Shown: positions 12,111 through 24,900 of the stretch, piece by piece
Layout of the letters: the number at the start of each line of letters is the position of its first letter
How positions within the stretch are numbered: the stretch's first letter is position 1
DNA from: Cyanoderma ruficeps
Taxonomy: Eukaryota; Chordata; Aves; Passeriformes; Timaliidae
Length of the DNA stretch: 64,000 bases
NCBI GenBank assembly: GCA_008694505.1
Contig: VZDJ01000034.1
Location: 2,185,557 to 2,249,556 of the forward strand
Reading direction: 5' to 3'
Notes under the pieces: model-generated
Databases searched by the model: none
What the model was told of the DNA's origin: nothing
What the model saw: only the letters and a program-made list of their open reading frames with translations
Made by a program: the position numbers and the translations under genes

Positions 12111-13250
12111 ACACAGCTGAAACAAGCAACCATGCCATTCCATGCTGGAAAATACAAGTGCTTCTTATTTTATACGAGAGACTATTCCTGTATTTGTGTG
12201 AGAAGATGATCCATGGAAAATATAGTCAAAGAATTTCAGATCTATGGGGATACCACACAACTCTAAGGACCACCCTCACACCCCCCTTGCACAGAGCATG
12301 GAACACTTCATAGGATTTTTTACTAACCAGAATTTTACTAGAAGAAAAAGATATTGCAGTAAAAAAACCCAAAACCCTGCAGCAGAGATGTACATCTGAA
12401 ATGTGATTTGCAAGTATTATATGCTTGGGTTTCAAATGCTACCAAAGATTATTTCACATTACATTGTATGTATTCTTTTAAAACAAAACAAAACAAAAAG
12501 TGGGTTTGGCTGGTTAAGCGCTCCTGGCATGTTTATCTACCACATGATGTATCAAAAAGGAGCAACTGGTTCAGTGAGAACCAGTTATTTACAAAGTAGG
12601 GAAATACTGGATATTGGAAGATAAAATCTTTCCACTACTGATACAGATTTTCTGCTCTTGATACTTATGTTATTTTGTGGCAAAATATGGTAGGTCTGGC
12701 TGGAACTGATCTACCAACTGAAAGCTTGCTTGGCTGACTATGGCATCAGGAATTTCCTGCCTTCTCTTGTTGCAGAGACACGCAGGAATTGAAATACACA
12801 TCCTGAATTAAGGGGTGCTTGGCAAATACCCAGTTTTGATGGGTCACTTTAGAGCTGACGTGTAGAAGCTTTTGGTTTGGCTTCCTGCCTGTCCCATTTT
12901 CTAACTGTGCAGCTGATTTGTTTGACAACATGTGCAACGCCAGGTCAGAATGTGTCACTGAGGGGTGATGCCGCTTTGGAGTGTGCAGCTTTCCTGGGGC
13001 ATATTTAGAGCAGCACAACCTGGATGCACAGAGCTCAGAGCAAAGGCTTTGCATGTTAAGGGGCTGCAGTGCATTAGGTTCCCTAAATTTTATGGCACTT
13101 CAGTGTTTGGTGTAAAAATCATGATAATCAATATCGTCCTCCATTGCTAAATTTGTCAGCTTATCCGTGTTTGCTTTTCTGTTTCGTTCATGTGCCTTGA
13201 ACTATCATATCAATACAAGCTTTGGGAATAAAAATCATAATATAAACTGT
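12111..13250 (+). other. PDPN: PDPN 3' untranslated region (end approximate)
   Basis: The sequence after the stop is AT-rich with no long frame that looks coding. A canonical AATAAA lies at 13227-13232 and is the best polyadenylation signal close downstream; the true end could be elsewhere. Transcript data would fix it. Confidence 0.5.
13227..13232 (+). terminator. Candidate PDPN polyadenylation signal AATAAA
   Basis: This is a canonical hexamer about 1.1 kb past the stop codon. The downstream 30 bases are T-rich. It was chosen by position and motif only. Confidence 0.4.
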
Positions 13251-16200
13251 ATTATTTTACAATAATTCTTCTTTAAAAAAAAGTAAAATGTCTTAAGCTT
13301 CCTTCAGTTTCCTGACTTGTTTTGCCACTTGTCTTACCAATCCAATGTCTACAACCAACTCCTTTGATACTGATAAATGAAACTATATTTGAAAACGAAA
13401 CATATGAGAGAAAACTAATATGGGAGAAAACTAATTCAGAAAACTTTAGTTAATTCTGGAGCTGATGTGATGAGACCCTCAGTCTGTGACCAAGGAGTAA
13501 TCTTTATCTTTGTGTAAATTCATATGAAAGCAGGAAAATTGGTTGTTTTCTTCTTGCAGCAAAAGAATAATAATTCTGTTACCCTCAATTTAACAACTTC
13601 TTATTTGTACTGGGAAATACCCCATAAGGTGCTCTGATGCCTGCTCAAATGCATGGCATATGGAATTATGAATTATTCACCCATTGGAGGGAATAGCACA
13701 GATGTCACCAGTTTCTTCTGCATCAGCTCAGTCACTGCTAATTTGCAAATACCAAAATGAGGAAACTTTTCTTATGCCACCAATTGTAACCAGCCCCCCC
13801 ATTTGAAAAATGTACAGCAGAGAACCTTTCTGGGCAGTTCTGATCTTCCCTGGATCATGGACAGAACAACTGAAGAGGCAGCATTCTGCTCAAGGACAAG
13901 TGTGCTTTGTTCCTACTCCAGAAGCCATTTTAACTTCATATTACAGCTACTTAATTTTTCTGGTCTTAACTGTGCCTTTACAGCCCACCCCCTTGTTTAA
14001 GGTAAGTTTTTTTTTAATCTTAGGTTTAAAAATCAACCCTTAACCAAACGGCCCCTGCTCCACTGAAACATTTAGGGGGCTTCCAGCACTGGAGACTCAG
14101 TACTAAATATTGTGCTGTACTAAATCTGACCAACAGAAGCATTAAGACAATTTCCTTCTGATTATCAGCTGGAATCCAAGATATTCAGTTATGGCTAAAG
14201 AAAGAAGGGCTCTGAAGACCCAGAAGATGTCTCTTATTTTGAAAATCCAGCAACTGCTTCTGCACTGATACATTCAATATTCTGATGATTCATACACCTT
14301 GCTGCCTAGAAATCTCAAGTGCAGAACATTCCGATGAGCTTCAAGCAAACCTCAAGAAACAATGGAAAATTCATTAAAATCTTGCACATTTGTTACATAT
14401 CTACATGTTACTGAATCCTTAATTTAATTAATCTGTAATTTCATGATACAAATGTTTTGGCAGTGCAGACTAAAGATGCACACATAGGTTTGTATTTCAC
14501 ATGAATCTGCTGCAGTGTTCTGTGACTGAGCTGCCATTCCCTTGCATTTTCCAGCTTCCTGTTACTAGTTCAGGACCTCACAGGTGGGTTGAACACAAGC
14601 TGTGAGGGTTTTTGGTGGAATTTCTGTAGAAGATGGGACCTTTTCTGCTTTGTGAGAAGTCAAAGAGCACATTGTCCAAGGGCATATCCTTCTGTGAGCT
14701 GAAATGAGTGATCGGTACACGCCTGTACAACCAAGGCCAAGGCCAGGAGGCTTCCTATGCATGAGAACACAGCAGGAAACAACAGCTCCATACTTTCACC
14801 AGCTGGCCAAGCTTGACTTTTATTCACAGGGAACATCACTCAATAAATCAACACTTGCTTTTAACTTAAAGGCTTCACTCCTGATCATATTCATTCCTTT
14901 AGAGTTAGTAACAATAATGTTCCCTTTCGCAGCTTGGCTTTGAGTCATGAATGTGGCTCCCCCGAACAGACAAGCAGGCACCAGGCTTCCTGTGAGAATG
15001 CCAGATGTCACTAAAAAATATCATAAACATCATTGTCCCCTTGCATCTGTGTCCGTGGGGAAGATACACAGCAGTAGTAACTATGAAAGCAGTGACTTGA
15101 TACATCAATATTTATAATAGTTCTGGACATCAATATAGAATTTCTTACAGGAGTTCGTTTAAGGCATGTTTCTCCTGTAAGAACAGAAAATGTCAGAAGA
15201 ATTAATTCAATGAAACCAGCACTAAAAAAGTGTACACCAGAAGAATTATGGAGATTGATTTACTCCTATAAATTTAAGAAGTGTTCATTTACAGTTAAAT
15301 ATCAATTAAAACATTAAGCAATTGCATATTATTTTAGGAGCACTGCAGTATGCCATTGCAATTATCTTAACCACATCTTATTTTATTAAAGATTAAGGAC
15401 ACCCTGCACATTAACACCCCTGTAAAGAGTTCAAACTCAAAAGCACTGATGCATTGTTCACAGGAGGACGGCAGGTACTGCCAGATGAAATGACTTGCCA
15501 AAGGTTATAACACAGGTAAGAGAAAAGCCACCAACCCAGGGAACTTCAAAACATTAAAACATTTGTCCTGTTACAGCTTCATATTTGTTCCAATGAAGTG
15601 ATGTTCAATTACATTTTATGGTAACAGCATCCTTAATATTCTTTACTATAAGACAGGAACAAATGATACAGAGCAAAAAAGCACCTTGCTGAACCTCCAA
15701 GACCACTCAGATCAGAAGTGTGCTTGGATTGCTTTTGATTAGCAACAGTCTAAAATGAATTTCTCTGGCACCAGCTGAAGTTCTGCAGTGTTGATGCTGC
15801 TGAACCACTCTAATGCTTAAGTGTTATCTGGCCTGCACTGTGCCTGAAGACACTGCTACATTTATTTTTACTCACCTACATCACCAGCTGAAATCAGATT
15901 GGCCATATCCTTCCTCTGCAGATAACTTTTTAAGCTAAAGGACTAATCATACTGAAATTCACAGCTTTTTTTTTTGTTTGTTTGACAACTCCTGAAGGAT
16001 ACAGAAGGTAACAGGGGATCTGTAACTTGACACCAGGTGGCATAATGAGAAGGCTGAATTAATGCTTTGTACACTTCACACAGCTGCAGCGTGGAGGTAT
16101 TTACAGATAAATAAACCAAGCATCATGCTGGCCGTGTGTCTTTGTCCAGGCCTTGTGGATTTAGGCATCAGCCCAAACCCGCAGCTCCCCCTGCTCTGCA

Positions 16201-19200
16201 ACAAACAGTTGGGCTGCAACACAAAGATCCCCATTCAATCATGGAGCTTGTTCAGCTCTTCCAGGCTTGAGAAGTCAGATTTCCAGACTTTGGTAAATGC
16301 TAAATGTCTTAGCAGGCAAAGGAGTGCTGCACATTCCATGCATTTTCAAAGCTGTCTCCAGAAGGCAGTTGGCAAGGATGAAGAGTGACATGCATAAAAA
16401 CAAAAAAAAAATTTAAAAAAAGAAGAAGATGGAAGGAGACGGGAAAGTAGAGAACTGCAACACTTTGTCTTCATTAAATTATTAATTTTTAATTTTTGTT
16501 CACATTTCCAGCTTGAACTATGGACTTGCCAGCCTGTGGAGCTACTTCGGATATTAACCCACATCAGTACTCAGATAAACTTGCATCAGGGGAAAAAAAC
16601 CTTTAAAATGTTACAAACTTATCTTCCAATAGGGAAGGCAGTAAGAGTGATACTGATGGAACACAGCAACAAGTCCAGTAACAGCCATGTAAAAAAGCTG
16701 AGTTTTGAAGGGGAAGATGGTTCTATTGAGGGGGAATCTATTCTATTCTTCAGAGAACCCTGGGGCTTCTTTCTCCCATGCAGAACTGGAAGCTATCAAT
16801 GTTCTAAGGACATGGATTTCATTGTACTACACAAGCCCTTTTATTTTTCTTGCAATTACTGGTAATAACTTGACGGCAATACTGACCAGCAAATGGGTTA
16901 AGCCATTGGCTAGAAGTGGATCAACCTAAATCTTTATTGAAATACTCCCTTCCTCCCTCCAGAATGACCAAACATTTTCTAACAAGGCAATTTGAAACGT
17001 ACTGATGTTTGTCTTAGGAAATTAGTACTGTATGTCTCATTTGAGCTGGGAAGCAACTCCATTTCCTGCTTTTATGAACCATGCTATCCTCAAATAACAC
17101 ATTCCTTTGAGTCCTGTGGTTATTTTGCCTCATGACATTTGATTCATCCTATGCAGGAAACAGGGAAGGAATTAGCAGGTTCAGCAGGTGTGCTCAAGGG
17201 AAAAGAGATAGGAATGTCAGCTCTTCCTCATTTCCTATCCACCACAGGAATAAACCCCACAGGAGTTGAATAAGCAGCAATAACTGAGCACAGTGTAGTA
17301 CATTCCAGCTTCCTTCTTGAAGGAATGTCCTCTCCTGTACAACAGGCACTGAGGCAATTTACTGAGAAATAAAGGACAGGCAGAGCTGTTTGCCTGCCTA
17401 CACCCCTAAGAAACTGTTTAGACAAAGAGAACTGAGAAAAGTCCACTGCTCACCATTCAGACAGAGCTTTACAAATAGGTGGTACAAGAGATTTTGACCT
17501 AAAAGCCAGCCCTTAAAGGCAAGTTGTATACAAAAAGCACAGCTCATTTTTACAGTAGAGCAAAGGCTGCCTGTTTTAAAGTAGTGGAAGAATTTATTGG
17601 TGTAAGTTGTTGTTCAGAGTTCCCTCTGTGATCTAGACCTGGACTTAGCCTGAGGAAACTACTCCTGCAATTAAGATCTGAGTCTTTGTAATAGACAAAA
17701 TATTAATGAGATCATGTAAGCATACATTACTGTTAATCACCTCTCACAGGGAGGCAAAGCCTGCCACCTGTTCATTTTAACCTGGAATGGCTGAAGTTAA
17801 GAAACATTTAATCATAACTATGAAGCTTCTCCTAAAAACAATTTTCCTGATGAATTCTTCTAGTTAATTTTGTCGTGATTAATACTTAACTTACTAACAC
17901 AATAAGCATGCTTGACTGAGGGGAAAGGAGCAATAGAATTATTGAGAAGGTAAACCATGCTTGTATTTCATGCAGAAAAGTGAGCAAGAGCCACAAGAAT
18001 CACTTCAGATTTCATACACCTGACAATGTAAAAAACACCCAAAAAAACAATGGGTAAAGAAATGCACGAGGAGAATATTAAAATTAAGGACTCTTCCCTG
18101 CAGGCTGATGTAGATGCACGATAACTGCACATTCAGTAAGCTGTACCTGAGCCCCAGCTAGTGGTGGGAATTACTGATGGCATTTCTACAGGAAAGATGA
18201 GTGTGTTCATAACAGAAAAGCTTCAGATTCTTATGTGTTGCCTCCTACTCATCAAGCCTGGTTTTATTTCTAAAATGCTCCCAACAAAACAAAAGCTGCA
18301 CATTGGTTACTCATGGTTTGCCTACCAGCATCTATACAGCACCTCAGTGGTTCTGGTTGACCCAGCTGCTGGAATTTGGAAGAAGCAGGAGTGCAAAGGG
18401 ATGCTTTCTCCATTCTCGGTGCTATTTTCATCCTCTGAGCCAGCTTGTCACTACAGAAGAAGTAAGCAGCACAACAAGAGTTGGAAAGAATTCTTACATA
18501 TTCTTCCTTCCATGGAGTATTGCCAGCATATTCTCTCAACATAAATACTTCTTGATTAAGTAAGTTTAAGTGATTAATTCAGCTAAGAAATTCGTGGTCA
18601 TCAATTTTCTGGACCGAATCCTGTAGTGTTCAAATCAGTTTATAGAGACAGTCCTAAAATATCTGCTCCAATTTGCAATGAAGATTGTCCAATGTCATTG
18701 ATAAATTTACATTTTAGTGAACTTTACCTTTAGCCCTGTGACACTGTTGGTGTAACTTATACAGAAGAATTTTAAGCAGTTAGTGTGAGTAGTATGCAGG
18801 GAATGGCTACTAAATCCATCTTAGTACAACTGCCCCATCCCTGGAAGTGTCCAGGACATTTTGAGAATAACTTCCTAAAATATCTTAGCAGTTCAGTCAA
18901 TTCTTTATTTTCCAAAACCACACTTCTAGAAAAAGATGGTAACATTGCCTAAATTCAGAGCTATTAATAACCAACAACCCGAACAGTTCAGTCTTTCCCA
19001 GAGCCATAACATGCAGCACATTGTTTTCTATGTTTATAAGGACAAAGGAGAACAGCACAGAAAGTTATGATAAAAGACACCTTGTCCCATTTAACAAGAG
19101 AAGAACTGGTCATACTGGTATCACTGGAGCCTATTTTCAAGGCTACTTTAAAACTTCTGATTAAAAAAATCTTTTCTAGAAATGTTTTTTCCTGGCATGG

Positions 19201-20859
19201 CTCATTAAGATTTTCATACACACAAAGATAATTCTCTCTAACCCATGAATCACCCTGAATATACTGAGTCAGACACCCAAGATTTAAAAAAAGGTTTTTG
19301 CTAGTATTTGTCTGTCCTGCGTGCTTACATACCTCCAAGTAACCAGAAAAGCTTATTCATCATTTTAGAGAGCACAACAGCAGAAACATTGATGTTTTCG
19401 GAATACAAAAGAATTAAGTGTTCGGAACATTAATCAAATAAAAATTTGTAGGTTTCTCTGACAACTGAAAGTGTAAATTGAAAGTGCAGGTCCCCTGGAA
19501 CACCACCAGATGGTAGATATTCTCAGTATAAATGCAGGGAAAATAAGGATGACTTATACACACAGTTGGAGAAAAGTTATCATTTCTGTTACTTGTGATA
19601 CTTTTGGGAAATCTTATATTTAATCTTGAAGGTAGAAAAGCTCATATTCTAGCTAGTTTGGTACGTAATTTGTTCTATGTTTTAAAAATTTCTGTTAGTG
19701 GTATAGGGCTCTAACATGTTAAATGGGAACCTTGATTTTTTCTTAAAATAACCCCCAAACTTACACAGGTGTAACTAGTCTAGCTTACTTATAAAATTAA
19801 ATGTTAATACAGCAAAATTAGAATTAATTTAGTCTAATAAAAGTAGTTTAAACATATTTAAGGTTTTCTTACTACTGAGGCCTCAAAATGGTTATGGTGT
19901 ACTTACACAACATTTTGTAATATAAATGCATCCTGAGTATTGCGGGTGGAAAAATCACTGTGCCCTGCTATCATTCAGTCTGCTGGTTCTTGCCAAGGCC
20001 AAGCATCACTGCAGAGGTGTTCCAACTCCCTGGCAGTGCGTGTCTTCCAGACATGTGAAAGGTTATGTTTGTATCCATGGTGCTTGGTAATACAGTGGAT
20101 TGTTTTTAAAAAGCTTTGTTTTGATAAGAGTGGGCAGACAGGTGATTTGCTTGGCTGCTTGCTGAGGAAATCTTCCAGCTTCATGGAATGGAATGGGATT
20201 CCTCTGTCCTGATGCTATTTGAGTAAGTTTTGTGTCCAGCCTTACTGACAGTTTTAATGTTACTCATTGATGTACATAATCAAATAAATGTAAGACATTT
20301 CTGAACTTACTCTCATCTGTAACTGTATTAACGTCCTATGGATTTAAGTTGGGGATTTTCCTCTGGGAAAATGGCAAATTCTTAACAATTCCAGGTAAAA
20401 TACAGCCCTAGCCTGGGAGGAATAAATCTTTGCATTATGAATAAAACATTAGGAGGAGAGAGAAATTAAGGGCAGAGACACTGTGTCCTGCAGTACAAAT
20501 AAAGACATCTCCCAGCAGGTGATTATGGAGGTTTGTTTTTTTTCCTCTGAGGTACTTGCTCAGAAATTGCAGTGAGAAAAACTTGGTTGAGATGGAACAG
20601 TACAATTTATGTGCAGCACAAATGGGTGCAACAGCCAGCAACAACCCAGCAACAGCAACAGCCTGAACCCCTCAGGGCTGTGAGAGCCAGTCCCCACACC
20701 ACCTCAGTGACCCAAATAATTTTCCCTCAGCCACCTCGTTGGCTTTTCTTTGTTTTCAGTCACAGGTGAGAACTCTGGGGGTCTGCTCTACTACAAAAAG
20801 ATGAAAAAGACTTTTTTTTCAAAAAAAGGGAAAGAGAGCTTGGAGAACCTGTTGGTTGT
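13251..20859. other. Intergenic region between PDPN and PRDM2
   Basis: About 7.6 kb of AT-rich unique-looking sequence. Short frames exist on both strands (the longest about 130 codons), without splice logic, repeats or recognisable domains. I see no RNA gene and no CR1 fragment. Enhancers of either gene could be here, but none can be told by eye. Confidence 0.6.
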
Positions 20860-21600
20860 CTGGCAGGGGGTGGTGGATGGAGGTGACATGCATGTGGTGT
20901 GAGGAGGCTCAGGGGATAAAAGGGGTAAAGAGGGTGAAGGGTGTGGAAAGGGATGAAAGGAATGAAGGGCATGAATGGGAGGAAGGTGGTGTTGGGGATG
21001 AAGGCAATGAAGGAGGTGAAAAGGATATGGGAATGAAGGTGATGAGGGGAAGGGGGTGAAGGGAGTGAATGGAATGAAGGTGATGAAGGGAACAAATAGA
21101 ATGAAGGTGGTGAAGGGTCTCTTGTGGATGTCGGGCATGAAGGCAATGTAGAGGTTGAAGGCAAAAGGGGCTGGTGGGGATGAAGCTGAAGGGCTGGAAG
21201 GGACTGTTGGGGATGACAGCAATGAGGGCGGTGAAGATGATGAGGTGCAGGAAGAAGGCAGTAGGCATGAGGGTGATGATGGGGATGAGGACGATGAGGG
21301 GGATGAAGGAAAAGGGCAAAAGGGGTTGTTGGGGATGAGGGCGATGAGGGGGTGAGGATGATGAAGCTGATGAGGGGCACGAAGGCGATGAGGGGCAGGA
21401 AGGGGCTGTTGGGGATGAGGACGATGAAACCGACGAGGTGCACCAAGGCCATGAGGGGCAGGAAGGGGCTGTTGGGGATGAGGACAATGAAGCCGATGAG
21501 GCCCACCAAGGCGATGAGAGGCAGAAAGGGGCTCTTGGGGATGAGGACGATGAAGCCGACGAGGCACACCAAGGCGATGAGGGGCAGGAAGGGGCTCAGG
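20860..21600. repeat. Purine-rich minisatellite ending in 63-bp units upstream of PRDM2
   Basis: The + strand is dominated by gatgagg/gatgaagg-type words. The last units are regular, with ggggatgagg-type starts at 21411, 21474 and 21537 and a period of exactly 63; toward 20.9 kb the units decay. Because 63 is divisible by three and the + strand is poor in T, both strands stay open. The minus strand reads a 21-residue hydrophobic repeat (FLPLIALV..GFIVLIP) inside a frame covering 20760-21986. I regard it as non-coding satellite-type DNA next to the CpG island. Confidence 0.85.
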
Positions 21601-21960
21601 GGGTCCCGCAGCGAGCCCTGCCCGCGGCCTCCCCCCAACGTCACTTCCGAGGCTGGAGACAAGATGGCGCCCGGACGGTGCCGGCGCTGAGGCCGCTCCG
21701 CCGCCAGCGGGGCCCGGGTGAGCGGCGGGCGGCGGGACCCGCCGGGCGCGGCCGGGACGGGCCGGGCGGGCGCGGGCAGAGCCGGCGGCGCAGGGAGGGG
21801 GGCCCGCGGAGGCTGCTGTGGGTGCGGAGCCGCCCCGGGCTCCGCGGGGAGGCGGCGGCGGCCGGGGGCGTGCGGGCAGCGGCGGCAGGTGCGGGACCTG
21901 TGCCCGCCGGGACGTGGGAGCGCCTCGGGGAGGGGAAGCGAGGGCGGAGGATGGCGAAAG
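21590..21960. promoter_or_regulatory. PRDM2: CpG island, PRDM2 main (RIZ1) promoter
   Basis: Extremely G+C- and CpG-rich sequence in an AT-rich setting, TATA-less. An ETS-type core (cacttccg, 21642-21649) is followed at 21661 by aagatggcg, the YY1-type element usual just downstream of start sites of housekeeping genes. A good donor follows at 21718. This is the expected promoter position for PRDM2, upstream of a non-coding first exon. The sharp start site is unknown, and a divergent transcript is possible. Confidence 0.75.
21651..21717 (+). other. PRDM2: PRDM2 exon 1, non-coding (5' end approximate)
   Basis: The donor is GCCCGG|gtgagc with gt at 21718. The start is placed by the ETS/YY1 motifs and could be tens of bases off. 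A weaker alternative donor GGCAG|gtgcgg lies at 21889. PRDM2 is known to have an untranslated first exon, with ATG in exon 2, which fits. Confidence 0.55.
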
Positions 21961-24900
21961 AGGCCGGTTGGAGGAAGATGCTCCATCCCCTGGGCGGATT
22001 TTTCAAAAATTTTTTTTTAATCTTGAAAATGCTGCCTCGGAAGCGTCGGCTGGCTCCTGCCGCTGCCAGCCCGATGCTGAGAGAACTCTGCTCTTTCAAA
22101 CTGTCTGCAGAAGTTGTGGCACTTCGCAGGCCCCAAGGCTCCTGCGGGTCACGTTTTGCCAAGCTGAGTGAGCAGGGCTTGAAGAAATTGACTCCAGGAT
22201 TGATTCCTTCACTGGAAGTGACCATCTGTGAATTATTCTTTTTAAGTTGGAGAATAATTCATGGTGGAACATTGGTACTGTGGGGGGAAAATGTATGAGG
22301 TGAGATAAAAAATATTCATATAAGACATTTAGAAGAGCTCAAGAGATGTATCCTGAGTGCATTTTTTATTTGAAGCCAGAGCAGTCTGTGGAGCATTGCT
22401 GATAACCATCTCATGGACAGGTAGCTGAAGTATTCAGTGAAGTTTCCAGTGGTTTCAAATTCATATCAAGCTGCAGAATTTCTATCTTGAAGCAGTAAAG
22501 AAAACTTTAAGTTCTTTTCAACGGTTGAGGAAGGAAGAGAAGGTGGCATGGCTGCACCTGCTAAATAATCATTCAGTGGCAAGGGAACTATTTTTCTTAT
22601 TTCACATTTGAGTGAGCAGCAGTGGACAGCTCTAGAGAACAGCAGGGCTGCTTGTGCTTCTCATGCTGCCGCAGTTTGCTGTTCCCAGTCTGTGCTCTGG
22701 ACTTTGGGCATGTTATTTGGATGCAAATTCTTTTCCAGCTTATTCAAATATACTAAATAGATGAGGGTAATTGGAGATGAACAGCAGCATGGCTTGTAAT
22801 TATGTTCCTCACCAGGAACTCTAGTGATGGGACAAGAAGTAATGGTTTCCAACAGAAAGAGGGGAAGTTTAGGTTGGATGTATGGAAGAAATTGTTCCCC
22901 ATGAGGGTGGGGAGGCCCTGGCACAGGGTGCCCAGAGAAGCTGTGGCTGCCCCTGGATCCCTGGAAGTGCCCAAGGCTGGGTTGGACAAGGCTGGAAGCA
23001 GCCTGGGATAGTGGAAGGTGTCCCTGCCCATGGCAGGTGTGGGACTGAATAAGCTTTAAGGTCTCTTTGAGCCCAAGCCATTCCCTGATTCTATATTGTT
23101 GTCTTCTGACAACTACAACATTTCAATAAAAATGATGGGCATGTTAAGAATTCAGGGCTGCTTCCCTTGGTGTAGAGATTTCCAGCTCTTCCAACTGCAG
23201 AAAAGCATAGTGGTGAATCAGTAAGAGCTTTGGCACTTTTCAGATAGAGATCTGCATCACTGATAGATGAGGGAGTGACTTTTAAGAAACAAAAAAGCTT
23301 TTGGACTTGCAGAGACAGCAGTGAGAACCATGTGGAGGTACCTGTTGGTTTTCAAGGATATGGCTCCCAGGATTTGCTGGGACAGCAGTGCCTCCAGTCC
23401 ATAGCACAGACCATAAAAATAAGTGGCACTCAGAGTGAAACCCTAGTTATGTTAATTACAGGGCAGATCATCCCTTTGGATACAGTATCTTTGCTAGAAA
23501 TGCCATAAGTATGGTGTTTGGGGATTCCTGAGTTGGTGCCTGTTTGATGGGAATCCAAAGAGCAGCTTTCTGCCAGCACAGCCTGGAAGGTGGGGAGGAA
23601 TGTTCAAGCACTTCCATGCATTTATATAGCACATCCATTTTTTATTATTGAAAACTTGCTTGAGAATGGAAGAGAAGTAAAGCAGAAAGTCTTTCTCTGT
23701 AAGAACTGAAACGGCTCTGGAAGTCTGTCCTGCAGTGCAGAGATGTCTCCATTTCACTGTTGCACATAAAAGCCTTGATCCTTAAGGATAAACAACTAAA
23801 ATAAAGTGTATAAAAAGGTGATGCTGCTTATTGGGTGTCTCTCTGTTGGAAACAGAAATTCAGAGAGGTTTAGAGGTGACCAGTAATGTACTCCTGCCTT
23901 AGCAAACCTGTTTACAGTACTGTGATAACTTCATTGTTGAACTTGTTTGCATGGAGAGGGCAGATATGATCCTTAACTCCCCGAATGACATGATTTCTTT
24001 TACCAATGTATTTTTTCTCCACTGAGAATAAGATGAAAAATGAGCTGAAAAATATTTCTTCTCCACCTCTCTATAAAATATGCTGTAGTCAAAAGTGGGA
24101 GGATGAGTCCTGTGTTGTAAAAAGAAATGATTGAAATCAGCCTTTTCACGTAGTAGTAAATCAGCAGTGTACTTATCTGAGAAAATTTTTGTTGGGTTTT
24201 ACTGCATTTGCGAGTCAAATTAAAGTGGACTTATATCTGAATATTGCAGTGGCATTTCTGCATATTTGCACTTGTTAGAGACTTGTTATTTTCTGTTGAC
24301 TTCTCTTGACTAGTTGCTGTTTAATTACTAAACTTAGGGTTCGTGTTGTGTTGGTGATTTCTTGGCTCATTATCTTGGTTACCTAATAAACCTTCCCGAG
24401 GTGTAACAGTTTATTTGGTTACGTGGCAGTAAGCAAAGGCTCTTTTCTTACTGGACAATAGGTAATGGGAATTAGCGTTGAGAAAATCATTGCCCATTTT
24501 TGCTCTGTTCTTATTCAGGCAATGAAAATCTCTTTGCATTTAAGTGTCTGTCAGTAGAAGCAGGATGCCCTGTCACGTGCATATTTTCATCTTTTACAGT
24601 TAACATGAACTTTTATGTTTTTAAATCGACAAGCTTGATTTCACCCAATGCACAGGAAATTCGTGGATGAGAGTACTTCAATATTGAATTGAAAGCATGT
24701 AGATGTCCTGATGTTTAAAAAATGTCCATGTGCTGCAGCTAGAAAGTAAAACAAAGCCAAGAGCTGTGCAGTATCCCAGCCTGAACCACGGTCATTAGGA
24801 AAACAGGCCGTGGAGCCTCCAAGTTGTTCCTGGTTCCCTAATGAACATGTTTTTACTGGAGCGGTGACGTAATGCATGTCCCATTTTCAGCTTCCAAAAT

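Noticed and set aside
21889..21894. Alternative donor for PRDM2 exon 1
   Set aside because: GGCAG|gtgcgg is weaker than the gtgagc donor at 21718; not listed as the exon end, though it might be used.
20760..21986. 408-codon minus-strand open frame
   Set aside because: It is carried by the 63-bp repeat and CpG-island composition; low-complexity peptide, no domain. Kept only as a finding to test.
21438..22298. 286-codon + frame through the PRDM2 CpG island
   Set aside because: Stop-poor GC-rich sequence and minisatellite; it ignores the donor at 21718 and does not resemble any PRDM2 sequence.
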